A DNA stretch of 64,000 bases from Actinomadura luteofluorescens (GCF_013409365.1 NZ_JACCBA010000001.1:8556001-8620000); one strand, 5' to 3'; shown: positions 8,591 through 18,071, numbered from the stretch's first letter. The notes: generated by a model from the letters alone, not told the origin. Translations and numbers: made by a program.

Positions 8591-11533
8591 CTAGGCCGAC
8601 TCCTCGAAGATCCGAAGCCGGTGCGCCATGGCTGCGGCTTCGCCCCTGTTCGCGGCGTCCATCTTGGTCAGGATCCTGGAGACGTGCACGCTTGCCGTCT
8701 TGGTGGAGATGAACAGCTCGTTGGCGATCTGCCGGTTGGTCCGTCCCAGCGTGACGAGCCGCAGTACCTCGCTCTCCCGCGCGGTCAGGCCGAGTTTCGA
8801 GCCGACGGTCTCCGACTCCTCGTCACCGGCGGGCTCGGCCAGCGACAGCTGCGCCCGGTTCGCCAATGATTCCACCGCCCCTAGTAGGCGCTGGGAGCCC
8901 AGGCTCCCGGCGATGTCGGCCGCTCGCCGCAACTGCTCTGCGGCGGCCGCCCGGCTGCTCCTGGCGAGAAGGCCCTCAGCCGAGTGGAGCAGAGCCCACG
9001 CCAGCGGGTACGGCTGGGGGGCGAGCTCCCACGCCCCGAGTTCCTCTTCTCTGGCCCGCCATCTGTCCGACGTGGGCGCCAGGGAAGCGGTGATCGCGGC
9101 GCACCACGCGCGGTCGGCATCGCTTCTGATCGGCGTGTCCGCCACCGTCCCCTTCAGGGTCTTCAAGGCGCCGTCGCGCGGCTGCGGGTGCAGCCGTGCG
9201 GGTAGCAGCCTCGCCCGGACGTCGGCCTCGGCGAGCGCCCGTGCTCCTACGGCGAGCATCGGCCACGCGCGGCTCGGCGACAGGTGGGCCGGGTACGCTT
9301 CGAGCGCGTCGAGGACCGTGTTGAGGGCGGAGCCTGCCTCTCCCTGCTGCAGCAGAACGGTGGCCTCGAAGGTCGCCTGTCGGAACTGGTTCGCCGGGGT
9401 TTCGAACTTCCCGTCGAACAGACCGCGGATCTCGGCGAGCAGGCGGGCAGCCGACTCGGTATTCCCGCGGGCGGCAAGGATCTGCCCCTGGACGGCCAGA
9501 AGTGTGGCGCGGTACGCCCGCGGAGGCTCGAGGTCGAGGGCGTGGGAGAGAACTTCGACCGCCTCGTCCCACATGCCGGACGAGAGGAGCGCCTCGGACA
9601 GGCACGCCGCGACACGGACTCCGAGCGTTCGGGCGAGCCCGACCTCGGCCGCTCGCCGCACGCCGACCCGGCCGGTCTCTGCCGCCGCCGCGTGATGTCC
9701 GAGATCTTCAAGGACCGAGGTCTCATTGATGTAGGCCGTGATGACGAGCGTGGGCGCCCCGATCCGGTCGGCCAGTTCGCGTGCGGCAGCGAAGTCGGCT
9801 CTCGACGCCTCGAGGTCGTCCTCGGCGACCAGCCCCGCGAGCGTGATGCCCGCGTTCGCCTCACTGTAGGCGTCGGCGGTCTCGTGGGCCAGCTTCAACG
9901 CCTGCTCTGAGAGATCGCGTGCTTCCCTTGTCTCGCCTTCGGCCCAGAGGCGCTGTGCGAGATGGCTAAGGAGGCGGGTCCGCAAGGGACTCGGAGGTGA
10001 CTCGGGCAGGAGGCGCAACGCCGCCTCCAACTCGCTCGTCACACCGGCGACGCCGAGCCGCGATCGGATACGTGCTCGCCGTTCGAGAATCTGTGCCTCC
10101 AGACGGGTGTCACCCTCCGCCCTGGCTGCGTCGAGCGCGTCCGCTGCGAGCGACATGCCGAGGTCGATGTAACCGCTGTCGTCTGCGGCTTCGACGATGT
10201 CGCGCAGCACATCACCCCTGCTGACGCCGATGATCTTCGATGGGTCGTCGACCAGCTGCCAGAGTTCAAGGACGCGCTGGAGCATCCGGAGGCGTTCGGG
10301 GTGGGCGAGCAGATCTCTGCCGTCCCGTGCGGCCTGCCAAGTCGCGGCCAGGGCGGGCACCGGCTCCCCGGCGGCCGCCCAGTGGCGGGCCACCTCCCCT
10401 GGAGCGTGGCACAGCACTGGCGGCGCCAGTGATGGATCTCGTTCGATCGCCTCGGCAAAGCGGCGGTGGAGACGCCTGCGTTCCCCGGGGAGGAGGAGCC
10501 CCTCGTAGACGGCCTCGACGATGAGCGTGTGCCTGAAGCGGTATCCGTCATGATCTGTGGCCAGGATCCGCTGGTGCACTGCGGGCCGGAGTGCTTCCTC
10601 AAGATCGTCTTCTGAGAGCTCCGACACCGCGCTCAGGACGTTGTGCCCGACCTCTGCGCCGCCGACGGCGGCGACACGGAGGACGCGCTGAGTGGGCGCG
10701 GGAAGCCGCTCGACCGGAGCGATGAGCAGGTCGCGGATCTGCCCTCCGGGAAGCTCCCCCGGCGAACACTGCAGCAGGGCCTCTACGAACAACGGATTTC
10801 CGCAACTGCGGCGCATGATGTTGTCGAGTAGCGCCTCTTCGGGGCGACGTCCCAGCAAGGCCGCGGCCTGAAGGGCTACGGCCGCGCGTGGCAGCCCCTC
10901 CAGCTCGATCTGGAGGACGTGGTCGCGCTGCCGCAGTCCGGCCAACGGCCCCCGCAGCGGGTGGCCATGGGGAAGGTTCCGATACGTGATGATCGTGAGG
11001 AGGGGCGACTCGGGCGCGTTACTGACGACGTAGGAGAGTAGATCCCAGGTGGACTGGTCGGCCCAGTGCACATCCTCGACCATCAGCACCACCGGCTTCT
11101 CCCGTGCCAGCTTCTCCAGGAGAGTGAGGAATGCGTCGAACATCCGTGCCCGAGTGCCCTCGTACGGTGGCAGTGGCTCGGCGAAATCGGGCAGCAGCCA
11201 GGCCAGGGCGTTGACGACGGCCGTGGTGAGACCGGACCGTAGCGTGTCCAGACCGACCTGCCGGACCAGCGACCGAAGCAGACCGACGAAGGGCGCGTAG
11301 GACGGTGCGTCGCCGAGATCGAGGCATCCGCCGACCAGGAAGGTCGCGTTCGGGGCCGTTTGCTGGAACCGGCGGAGCAGCGCCGACTTGCCGATCCCAG
11401 GTTCGCCCGTGACGAACACCGCTCGTGGCACGCCCCGGCGGGCCTCCGCATACGCCTCTTCCAGGACCCCGACCGCCTCGCGACGCCCGACGAACGGAGG
11501 AAGGCACTCTTGGTCGGTTTTGCTGACCTTCAT
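8591..11533 (-). CDS. LAL-family LuxR transcriptional regulator with AAA/NACHT-type ATPase
   Basis: 980 residues. The N-terminus has Walker A GEPGIGKS (about 43-50) and a Walker B-like VVLMVEDVHWADQS (about 146-160). A long helical TPR-like middle follows, and a C-terminal LuxR helix-turn-helix (GLTARESEVLRLVTLGRTNRQIANELF, about 915-975, quoted in part). This is the architecture of MalT/LAL regulators, which bind an inducer plus ATP and then activate promoters. The gene lies tail-to-tail with the catabolic operon and is the only regulator adjacent to it, so it is the obvious candidate activator. The ATG at 11533 has only a weak upstream purine tract. Confidence 0.9.
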   Translation of the reverse strand: MKVSKTDQECLPPFVGRREAVGVLEEAYAEARRGVPRAVFVTGEPGIGKSALLRRFQQTAPNATFLVGGCLDLGDAPSYAPFVGLLRSLVRQVGLDTLRSGLTTAVVNALAWLLPDFAEPLPPYEGTRARMFDAFLTLLEKLAREKPVVLMVEDVHWADQSTWDLLSYVVSNAPESPLLTIITYRNLPHGHPLRGPLAGLRQRDHVLQIELEGLPRAAVALQAAALLGRRPEEALLDNIMRRSCGNPLFVEALLQCSPGELPGGQIRDLLIAPVERLPAPTQRVLRVAAVGGAEVGHNVLSAVSELSEDDLEEALRPAVHQRILATDHDGYRFRHTLIVEAVYEGLLLPGERRRLHRRFAEAIERDPSLAPPVLCHAPGEVARHWAAAGEPVPALAATWQAARDGRDLLAHPERLRMLQRVLELWQLVDDPSKIIGVSRGDVLRDIVEAADDSGYIDLGMSLAADALDAARAEGDTRLEAQILERRARIRSRLGVAGVTSELEAALRLLPESPPSPLRTRLLSHLAQRLWAEGETREARDLSEQALKLAHETADAYSEANAGITLAGLVAEDDLEASRADFAAARELADRIGAPTLVITAYINETSVLEDLGHHAAAAETGRVGVRRAAEVGLARTLGVRVAACLSEALLSSGMWDEAVEVLSHALDLEPPRAYRATLLAVQGQILAARGNTESAARLLAEIRGLFDGKFETPANQFRQATFEATVLLQQGEAGSALNTVLDALEAYPAHLSPSRAWPMLAVGARALAEADVRARLLPARLHPQPRDGALKTLKGTVADTPIRSDADRAWCAAITASLAPTSDRWRAREEELGAWELAPQPYPLAWALLHSAEGLLARSSRAAAAEQLRRAADIAGSLGSQRLLGAVESLANRAQLSLAEPAGDEESETVGSKLGLTARESEVLRLVTLGRTNRQIANELFISTKTASVHVSRILTKMDAANRGEAAAMAHRLRIFEESA

Positions 11534-11810
11534 CGCGGCTCACTTCTAAGTCGGGCGCAGAGCATGTGGTCCCACCCGCGTTTGCTCCCGGCCGCCTCCA
11601 GCCCCCTCGCGGTGCTCCGATCTAGTTCCGTCGCACGGCTCAAAGCCCGTCGATTGCCTCGATCGCTACGCGAACTATGCTATACCGCTGTTTTCGCCCA
11701 GGCCATGTTGACCAAACGTTCTCTGGCTGAGGCCGGACCGAGGTCCAGGCTGCCGACCTGTGGCGCCAATCGGTCTCACCGTCTCGGACGCGTCGGAGTT
11801 AGGGCGCGTC

Positions 11811-12095
11811 TCGAGTGCTGGTCAGCCAGTCGTCGATGCAGCGATGTGGAGGGCTGCCTGGTGGCAGACGGCAAGCTCGTTGTATCGGGTGGCCGCGGTG
11901 CGGTGGCGCTTGAGGAGGTTGATACCGCATTCCACGGCGTCCCGCCCCGGCCGCTCAGCAGTCTGCGGTGTGGCTGACCTGGTCGGCAGGCTACGGAATC
12001 GTCGCACCGATCCCGCGCCGGCACAGGTAGGCACAGTTGGCGCGAGAGGAGTATGCCTTGTCGGCCCGTACTCGCGTTGGCCGGTCCGACTTGAC
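11811..12095 (-). pseudogene. IS5-family transposase relic (C-terminal part)
   Basis: Read on the minus strand, 12095 downward encodes VRADKAYSSRANCAYLCRRGIGATIP and then TAG where the intact family has a Glu codon. After a frame change it reads GRDAVECGINLLKRHRTAATRY, the conserved catalytic-Glu region of IS5 transposases (about residues 170-260 of a normal protein). The stop, the frameshift and the missing N-terminal half make it inactive. No clear inverted repeats remain. The rest of the 777-bp gap around it (11534-12310) shows no other gene. Confidence 0.75.
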
Positions 12096-12310
12096 GTATA
12101 GACAACGACGTCAGGGGCGCATCCGCTCGTACAGTTCTTGGTCGTGCGCGAAGCGGCGGGCAGGCTCTCCTGAACTCGGAATAACCAGGGGAGACTGAGT
12201 GCGCTTAACAGTGCCCTAACCACTTACCGGTCGTGTTCCATTCTGTCGGCAGTTACCCGAGTACGTATCCATCGAGCATTCTAGCCGCGAGGAGCAGGCT
12301 TTCTGGTCGG

Positions 12311-12886
12311 TTACTTAATCGTGTAGACCAGGCTCACGAGGCCGTCGGGGAGTTGCTTCACCCTCTGCAGGTCGAGTGAGTGCCGGTGTTCTATCGTGGC
12401 AAAGAGCGCCTTCGCCTCACCGGCAATGAGCGGATAGATGATGAGGCGGAGCTCGTCCAGCAGCCCCGCGTCCAAGAGGCTCGCGGTGAGGCGCGCACCG
12501 CCCATCAGGTAGATGTCCTTTCCGGGCTGCCGTTTGAGGTTGGCGATGTCGTCGGTTCCGCCGATGAAGCGGGTCTGCTTCCACTCGGAAGTGGTGACGG
12601 TACTCGACATCACGTAGTGCGGGGTCTCTGCAGCGAAGCGAGACCATTCGAGCTCGGCCGGCGTGGGATTTACACCGGTTAGCGGGTGAGGCTGGTCTGG
12701 CTGGTTCTCGATCGCGGTCCAGTACTGCTCATAGCCGGGATACATGCCGCCCCCGATCACGACCGCATCGATTTGCGGTGTCAGGCCGTAGTCTTCCGAC
12801 CACGCCGACACCCAGTCCGCAAAGCCCTCTGGCCCCTCCACCTTTGAATCGAGGGACACCTTCAGTCCGGCGATCAATTTTCGCAT
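12311..12886 (-). CDS. RibD/dihydrofolate-reductase-like domain protein
   Basis: 191 residues from ATG 12886, which has AGGAGG just upstream (an in-frame ATG 90 bp earlier lacks similarity). It begins MRKLIAGLKVSLD and has the IDAVVIGGGMYPGY segment, then KDIYLMGGARLTASLLDAGLLDELRLIIYPLIAGEA, the hallmark of the RibD C-terminal fold. These are NADPH-dependent reductases that are often of unknown substrate. It is a single-gene unit between transposase relics, which suggests it may have arrived with mobile DNA. Confidence 0.82.
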   Translation of the reverse strand: MRKLIAGLKVSLDSKVEGPEGFADWVSAWSEDYGLTPQIDAVVIGGGMYPGYEQYWTAIENQPDQPHPLTGVNPTPAELEWSRFAAETPHYVMSSTVTTSEWKQTRFIGGTDDIANLKRQPGKDIYLMGGARLTASLLDAGLLDELRLIIYPLIAGEAKALFATIEHRHSLDLQRVKQLPDGLVSLVYTIK

Positions 12887-13420
12887 GTCTATCCTCCTGG
12901 CAGGAATCGCAGGGTCAGGTTCAGAACTAGTTTGTGCGGCGGGCACGTCGCGCCCCAAACTCTGCTGTGACACCATTTCGCTCCTGGCTGGTTCTCGTCA
13001 CAGTTCGGACCTTTCGATGCACTAACTGCAAGCCCGGCCCTTGTATTGGGACCGTATTCAGCCAGGTGCGACAACGATATGCTTGTAACGTGCATATTTT
13101 GGCGACGCGCTGGCCATCCACAAGAGGCTCGGCTGGCAAGTGAGCGGCGCTTTCATGCTGCCAATTCAACAATAGCCTATTCAGCGGTACGGCGCCACCA
13201 TTCAAACGCTTGTGGTGATTGTCCTCGTGATGATTCGGTTCTTCGAATACTTCTTACCTGCGCCTGCGGCCCCTTTTCTCGGCTCTCGTCGGCGCAGGTG
13301 ATGGGAGGACACTGGAAAGCGGCAAACGATCACACATGGACGGAAGATGGACCGCCTCCGGTCCGGTCCTCCGGTTGTGGAGTGGAGTTGTCTGGGAACC
13401 GCTCCGCCAGCAGGAGGCCT
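12887..13420. other. 534-bp non-coding stretch upstream of the RibD-like gene
   Basis: No frame here has family similarity or a good ribosome binding site. It holds the promoter region of the minus-strand reductase gene, including a loose inverted pair CTGTGAC/GTCACAG around 12964-13003. It ends where IS481 transposase similarity begins. Confidence 0.4.
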
Positions 13421-13668
13421 TCGTGTCCCACGCTTACGCTGCCTGACCCTCGCAGCCGATGGTCCGCACGATTGTTCACCTGCGATGCAAGCCGCGGCTG
13501 GGTCCAGCGCGGATCGTCTGACACCTGAACATGCCGGCCTCGGCCGTCCACGCCGCGCTGACCAGATGCTGCCTCAACCGGCTTCTCCAGATCGACCGTG
13601 CCACCGGCGAACCGATCCGCCGCTTGCGAACACGACCGGCCCGGCGCGATGGTCCACCTGGACGCTCG
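13421..13668 (+). pseudogene. IS481-family transposase relic, 5' part
   Basis: The plus strand encodes the start VSHAYA, a degraded middle, KPRLGPARIV then an in-frame TGA, then HLNMPASAVHAALTRCCLNRL and DRATGEPIRRL. In a shifted frame it ends CEHDRPGAMVHLDA. These match the HTH and pre-catalytic regions of IS481 transposases in order. The similarity stops at about 13668, where the CMD-domain gene (opposite strand) follows, and it resumes at 14395. Confidence 0.7.
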
Positions 13669-13689
13669 GCCTCCGCTATGCGGAGCCTC

Positions 13690-14241
13690 TTACGGACGGT
13701 TGGCCAACGGGACTTCACAGGCATCGGAGTAACCCTGCGAGGTGACGCCATGCGCGGTGTTGACCCGGCCAGCCAGGTTGGCGAAGCCGATGAACACCGT
13801 GAGCTCGACCAGCGCCGCCGGGCCAAGCTCCTTGAGCAGCCTCGCCGACAGCTCGTCGGTAACGGTCGTCGGCGTGTTGGTCATGGCCTCGGCGTACTCC
13901 AACACGGCCCGCTCCAGCGGCGTGAACACCGTCGTCTCGCGCCAGCGCGGAACCTGGCTCGCTTTGGCAAGGTCCAGGTTGTTGTTCAGCGCCATGAAGT
14001 AGTTGATGTCAAGACACCAACTGCAGCCGACCTGCGCCGCAACGGCCATGTGCGCGAACGTCTTGAGGCCCGCGTCCACCGCGCCCCACGTTCCCACTCT
14101 GCTGGCGAACTCCTGGTTCGCCATGGCCACCGCAGGGTTGTTGAACGAAATCTCCATGGGTTCGGGTACGGAACCGAGCTGGCTGAGCATGGCCTCCTTG
14201 AGCTCGACGGGAACCTCTGCCTTTGGGATACGTACAGTCAC
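13690..14241 (-). CDS. carboxymuconolactone decarboxylase/AhpD-like protein
   Basis: 183 residues from GTG 14241, chosen because AAGGAGG lies 6 bp upstream (an ATG 36 bp earlier has none). The family core VGCSWCLDINYFMALNNN carries the Cys-x-x-Cys-like redox site (Cys-Ser-Trp-Cys), followed by LERAVLEYAEAMT and VELTVFIGFANLAGRVN. It probably acts as an alkylhydroperoxidase-like thiol enzyme rather than a true lactone decarboxylase. It sits, on the opposite strand, between the two halves of an IS481 relic. Confidence 0.88.
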   Translation of the reverse strand: MTVRIPKAEVPVELKEAMLSQLGSVPEPMEISFNNPAVAMANQEFASRVGTWGAVDAGLKTFAHMAVAAQVGCSWCLDINYFMALNNNLDLAKASQVPRWRETTVFTPLERAVLEYAEAMTNTPTTVTDELSARLLKELGPAALVELTVFIGFANLAGRVNTAHGVTSQGYSDACEVPLANRP

Positions 14242-14394
14242 GATTTCCTCCTTGATGCCCGCATGTTCGACCATCAAGACGCCGCTGGACAGGCGGCTGT
14301 GACACTCGCTACGACATTAGTCCGCAATGTGATGACGCTCACATTCGCCCGGTGCTTCGACCAGGCGCAGCTCCTCCTGCCTCAGGAGAACTGC

Positions 14395-14560
14395 CTGATG
14401 ACGGCTACCGCGACCGCCGCCGCACCACTAGCGGGTTCGACTACATCCACTCGGCCGTCGACGACCACACCCGCATCGCCTACAGCGAGACACCCCGACG
14501 AGAAAGCCGCCACCTGCGCCGCTTCCCACGGCGAAGAGCCGCCCTCTTCAAACTGGTCGG
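14395..14560 (+). pseudogene. IS481-family transposase relic, 3' part
   Basis: The plus strand reads GFDYIHSAVDDHTRIAYSE, the DDE-region signature of IS481 transposases, and then continues after a frame change with PDEKAATCAA. It follows logically from the 5' relic ending at 13668: only about 20 residues are missing, yet about 730 bp carrying another gene separate them. The relic ends against an IS5 remnant at about 14552. Confidence 0.7.
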
Positions 14561-15070
14561 GCCAGGTACGCGGACGGCCCAGCCCGGTTCTGCGGATCGA
14601 AGGCCTGGACGACGTCGATTGCCGGGTGCCGCGGTTGATGTTGCAGGTAGCCACGGGGAGGGCCAGCGACAAGCCGCGCCTGTAGCGGCGGCAGGTGGAT
14701 CTCGCTGGTCAGTCCGCCGCGGGACCGCGCGAGGGCTTGCCCTCCGGACGGTGATACCGGGTTGGTCCCCAAGTGGTCCCTTTGTGCGGCCGCCGGCGCC
14801 GTGCCGGTGAGGGCACGATGGTGGAGTTCGCGCGCGCACCGCCGACTAGCCCACCACCCCAAGAGCGTCGTCGTGGGCCTGGACGTGCGTCATTCGCCGG
14901 TTTCAGCCCAGCCCGCTCGCTGCCGGCGGAACCGCTGGTAGAGCTTCTGCTACGGCCCGAAACGTTCGGGCACGTCCCGCCAGCCCGCGCAGGTCCGGAC
15001 CTTCCACCAGATCCCGTTGATCATCCGCCGCTGATCACACCACCGCTTACCGGAACCGGAAGCGACCGGC
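14552..15070 (-). pseudogene. IS5-family transposase relic
   Basis: On the minus strand, 15070 downward encodes RWCDQRRMINGIWWKVRT, WRDVPERFGP then TAG, later GQALARSRGGLTSEIHLPP, and finally RTGLGRPRTWPDQ. These are successive IS5-transposase blocks, but in different frames and with stops, so it is inactive. The C-terminal catalytic-Glu part is missing. It abuts the IS481 relic, suggesting nested or successive insertions followed by decay. From here to 15303 no further gene is seen. Confidence 0.75.
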
Positions 15071-15303
15071 AGCAGCGGCTTGGTCCGCGCCTGGCGGCAT
15101 CGGTCACCACTCTTCAGGACTCGTTCGACCGGCCCGCGCCCGGTCGTGGCCCGGTTCGCGCCCGGTCGCGCCGGAAAGATCATCGGGCCGTCGAAACCGC
15201 GTCCGCCCTGTTCAGCGCGACGTGGGACGGAACTGAATGAATTCAGACGGCCGGGAGCCCGGCAGAGCCGTGGGAGTGAGCGGCTGAGGGCGCCGGACGT
15301 GGG

Positions 15304-16173
15304 TCAGAGGCGGTCGGCCGTCGCCCGCGCCGCTTCCTGCTCCGTGGCCTCTGACTCGGCAGCCTCAAGGTGGGGAAGCAGAACCCGCAGGACGGCGGAT
15401 GGATCCTCGATCATGGGCAGATGCCCGAGTCCGCGCAGGACCCGGTGGCGGCCCGCGCCTCCGGCCGCCATCCGCCGGCCGGCCTCCGGCGGGCACCCGG
15501 TGTCGAACTCGCCGGTGAGAACGAGCTTGGGGCACCGCACGTGCGGTGCCCACGCGGTCGCGTCGGACGTGTGCGCGGCTCGCAGCACGCGGCGGACCAC
15601 CCGCTCGCCATGGGTGTTGGTCAGATGCCGGACGGTCGTGACGACCACCTCCGGAGAGTCCGGCGCCACCGCTTCGACGGCCAGGCGGTCGAACATCTCG
15701 TCTACCGTCATGGAGTCGAGCATGGTTTCCGGACCCGGTCCCCGTCCGCCCGGCGGCGCCTCACCGAGGGCGCTGCCCATCGCCGTCACCGACAGGGCCC
15801 TCTCCGGCAGCTCGGCGGCCAGGCAGAGCGCGATGGCCCCGCCGAGGGAGCCGCCGACCAGGTGGAAGCGATCGAGACGCAGGGAGAGCGCGGCGTCCCG
15901 GCAGTCTGAGACCCAGTTCTCCAGCGTGCAGGTCTCGTCGTCGTCCGACTCGCCGTGGCCCGGGAGGTCCACCACGACGCAGAGCCGGTCACGGGCGAGG
16001 GCCGGGACGAGCCCTAGCCAGCACTCCTTGCGCAGGTTGATCGGGTGCACGAGGAAGACCGGCGCGCCGCCCGCCCCGACCCTGGGCTCCGTGTCGCCGA
16101 GACGGCCGGCACCGACTGCGGCGAAGGCGACGTCATTGCCCCGGCGGGTCCGCAGAGTCCCGCAGCGGAACAT
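15304..16173 (-). CDS. alpha/beta hydrolase
   Basis: 289 residues, ATG 16173, 2 bp after the upstream gene's stop. It has the oxyanion-hole region FLVHPINLRKECW, the DLPGHGES motif, the nucleophile elbow GGSLGG with Ser109, the acid in LTGEFDTGCP and the His in LRGLGHLPMIED. A complete Ser-Asp-His hydrolase of the 3-oxoadipate enol-lactonase/haloperoxidase type. Co-transcribed with the SnoaL-like gene. Its substrate is unknown, perhaps an ester or lactone. Confidence 0.88.
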   Translation of the reverse strand: MFRCGTLRTRRGNDVAFAAVGAGRLGDTEPRVGAGGAPVFLVHPINLRKECWLGLVPALARDRLCVVVDLPGHGESDDDETCTLENWVSDCRDAALSLRLDRFHLVGGSLGGAIALCLAAELPERALSVTAMGSALGEAPPGGRGPGPETMLDSMTVDEMFDRLAVEAVAPDSPEVVVTTVRHLTNTHGERVVRRVLRAAHTSDATAWAPHVRCPKLVLTGEFDTGCPPEAGRRMAAGGAGRHRVLRGLGHLPMIEDPSAVLRVLLPHLEAAESEATEQEAARATADRL

Positions 16174-16175
16174 GG

Positions 16176-16739
16176 TCAGTCACGCCCGTCGATGTAGGCC
16201 GAGTAGTCGGTGCGCATCCCCGTGCTGTAGGGGGTGTTGCCCAGCCCCCGGGCCTCGGCGGTGTCGTTCCCGGTCTTGGCCGGGGGGACCTCGTCGTCGG
16301 CCGGGCGGGTCGAGCAGTGGAAGTGCCACATCTTCCACTCCGGCCGCCCCTCCCCGTCGTCACGTTTGTAGACCTCGGTCGAGCGGTAGTTGAAGACGAC
16401 GGGGATCTCCTCGGGCAGCGGGCTGCCGTCGTCGTCTCTGACGATCCACGACGGATAGACGCCCTCGGAGATCACGTAGGCCATGTCGCCCGACACGTCC
16501 AGCCGCATGACATGGTCCTCGCAGAGCCCCCAGCGGTCAGTCCGGGCGTAGAACGACCACAGGTTCGCCAGGTCGTCCACCCCGAAGTACGGGTGGTCGT
16601 TGAGGTTGAACATGATGAAGTCCCGTTTCCCCGGCGGGAACACGGTCCGCATCAGGGGGATATTGATATCGAAGTTCGAGTAGTACCAGTCGCGATGAAG
16701 CCGCAGTATCTGTTGTTCGTCGGATGCCAGGTCGTCCAT
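16176..16739 (-). CDS. SnoaL/NTF2-like domain protein
   Basis: 187 residues. The N-terminal helix pattern (DEQQILRLHRDWYYSNFD), the central LWSFYARTD and the strand VYKRDDGEGRPEWKMWHFHCS fit the NTF2/SnoaL-like fold (ring-hydroxylating dioxygenase beta-like or dehydratase/isomerase-like small-molecule enzymes). First gene of the pair with the alpha/beta hydrolase. Its promoter region carries a perfect TGTAAT-N3-ATTACA dyad, so repression by the same factor that controls the divergent serine hydrolase is likely. Confidence 0.7.
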   Translation of the reverse strand: MDDLASDEQQILRLHRDWYYSNFDINIPLMRTVFPPGKRDFIMFNLNDHPYFGVDDLANLWSFYARTDRWGLCEDHVMRLDVSGDMAYVISEGVYPSWIVRDDDGSPLPEEIPVVFNYRSTEVYKRDDGEGRPEWKMWHFHCSTRPADDEVPPAKTGNDTAEARGLGNTPYSTGMRTDYSAYIDGRD

Positions 16740-16767
16740 CGGGATCCTCCACAGCCGTCGAGCGATG

Positions 16768-16782
16768 TGTAATTAGATTACA
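16768..16782. promoter_or_regulatory. operator O1, TGTAAT-TAG-ATTACA
   Basis: A perfect 6-3-6 palindrome 29 bp upstream of the SnoaL-like gene start. An identical-arm copy lies 98 bp away (centre to centre) in front of the divergent gene. No cognate regulator gene adjoins either unit. Confidence 0.7.
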
Positions 16783-16865
16783 GACCAGTTGGCTCGATGG
16801 CCATACCCTGGCGGGAGGCGGCCTGACCACCCCTTGACGTGGGAGGGGATGCAGGTACGCTGAAC

Positions 16866-16880
16866 TGTAATTTCATTACA
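16866..16880. promoter_or_regulatory. operator O2, TGTAAT-TTC-ATTACA
   Basis: Second perfect copy of the TGTAAT-N3-ATTACA dyad, 24 bp before the GTG of the serine hydrolase gene. This AT-rich motif stands out in about 70% GC DNA. Two copies in a 164-bp divergent intergenic region indicate shared control by one dimeric repressor. Confidence 0.7.
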
Positions 16881-16903
16881 CCACCGCCTCCTGGAGGTCC
16901 ACC

Positions 16904-18019
16904 GTGAGCGTCACCGGGTTCACTGCGAGCGGATACGAGCCGCTTCGGGACATCTTCGAGAGGCTCGTGGGCGATGGACGCGAGACTGGTGCGGGCCTGT
17001 CGGTGTGGGCCGGCGGCCGGGAGGTCGTCGGGCTCAGCGGCGGCTGGAGCGACACCGCGCGGACCCGCCGCTGGACCAGCGACACGTTGGTCCACACGTA
17101 CTCGACCGCCAAGCCGTTCGCCGCCCTCACCGCCCTCGCCGCGGTCGCCCAGGGCGCACTCCCGTTGGACGGGCCCGTCGGGGACTACTGGAAGGAGTAC
17201 GCGGCGCACGGGAAGGGCGACACGACGCTGCGGCAGATGCTCGTCCACCAGGCAGGGCTTCCGGCGTTCCCACCTTCGGCTGCGAGCCTGGACCTGCTGG
17301 ACGACGACGCGCTCCGGCACTCCCTGGCCTCCGCGCAGCCCGAGTTCACGCCGGGTTCCGGGCTCGCCGAGCACGCCCTGACCTACGGGCATCTCATCGA
17401 CGGTGCGCTGCGCGCGGGGGCCAGTGTTTCGCTGGAGCAGCTCTACAAGGAGACCGTCCAGCCGGAGCTCGGCATCGACGCCTGGTTCGGCGTGCCCGAA
17501 AGCGAACTGCCCCGCGTGGCCGATGTCGAACACGCCCTCCCCGGCGGACCGGAGCAGTTCGTGGCTGAACTCTGCCCCACCTACGACCGGGTGCTCGCGG
17601 TCCCGGCCGGCGCCCTGGAACCGGAACGGCTGAACTCCACCAGATGGCGCCGCGCCGTCTTCGGCTCGATCAACCTGCACGCCTCGGCCACCGCCCTCGC
17701 CGGCTTCTATGCGCACCTGACCAGCCCGGATGGCCCGGTCCGGCGGTTGCTGGGGGAGAACCTGCACGCCGAGTACCTCACGCCCCAGGTGTGCGGCCTC
17801 GACGAGACCATCGGCCTGACGGTGAACTGGACTCCCGGCTTCCTGCGCACCGACACCTTCATCGGCCTCGGCGGCCTGGGCGGCTCCGCGGCCTGGTGGT
17901 CGTTCCGCAACGACCACGCGGTCGCCTACGTCACCCGCCGGCTCCACGACCATTCGCGCGTCGCCGAGATAGCGATCGCCCTGGGCGACGACCTCAACAT
18001 GGAGGTCACCTGTCAATAG
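16904..18019 (+). CDS. beta-lactamase-family serine hydrolase (class C/EstB-like)
   Basis: 371 residues from GTG 16904, with GGAGG 6 bp upstream. The S-x-x-K motif is Ser67-Thr-Ala-Lys70 (HTYSTAKPF). A Tyr motif (LTYGHLIDG) and the C-terminal FIGLGGLGGSAAWW segment replace the classical KTG box. There is no signal peptide, so it is a cytoplasmic esterase or peptidase rather than a secreted beta-lactamase. Divergent from the hydrolase/SnoaL pair and probably co-regulated through the twin dyads. Confidence 0.87.
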   Translation: MSVTGFTASGYEPLRDIFERLVGDGRETGAGLSVWAGGREVVGLSGGWSDTARTRRWTSDTLVHTYSTAKPFAALTALAAVAQGALPLDGPVGDYWKEYAAHGKGDTTLRQMLVHQAGLPAFPPSAASLDLLDDDALRHSLASAQPEFTPGSGLAEHALTYGHLIDGALRAGASVSLEQLYKETVQPELGIDAWFGVPESELPRVADVEHALPGGPEQFVAELCPTYDRVLAVPAGALEPERLNSTRWRRAVFGSINLHASATALAGFYAHLTSPDGPVRRLLGENLHAEYLTPQVCGLDETIGLTVNWTPGFLRTDTFIGLGGLGGSAAWWSFRNDHAVAYVTRRLHDHSRVAEIAIALGDDLNMEVTCQ

Positions 18020-18071
18020 GCCCAAGAGACCGATGTCCTTTGAACTCACTCCACGCGGGCGGTGACCAGCG

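Noticed and set aside
13046..13528. 160-codon frame upstream of the CMD gene
   Set aside because: No similarity. It overlaps IS481 relic similarity in another frame and has no good RBS.
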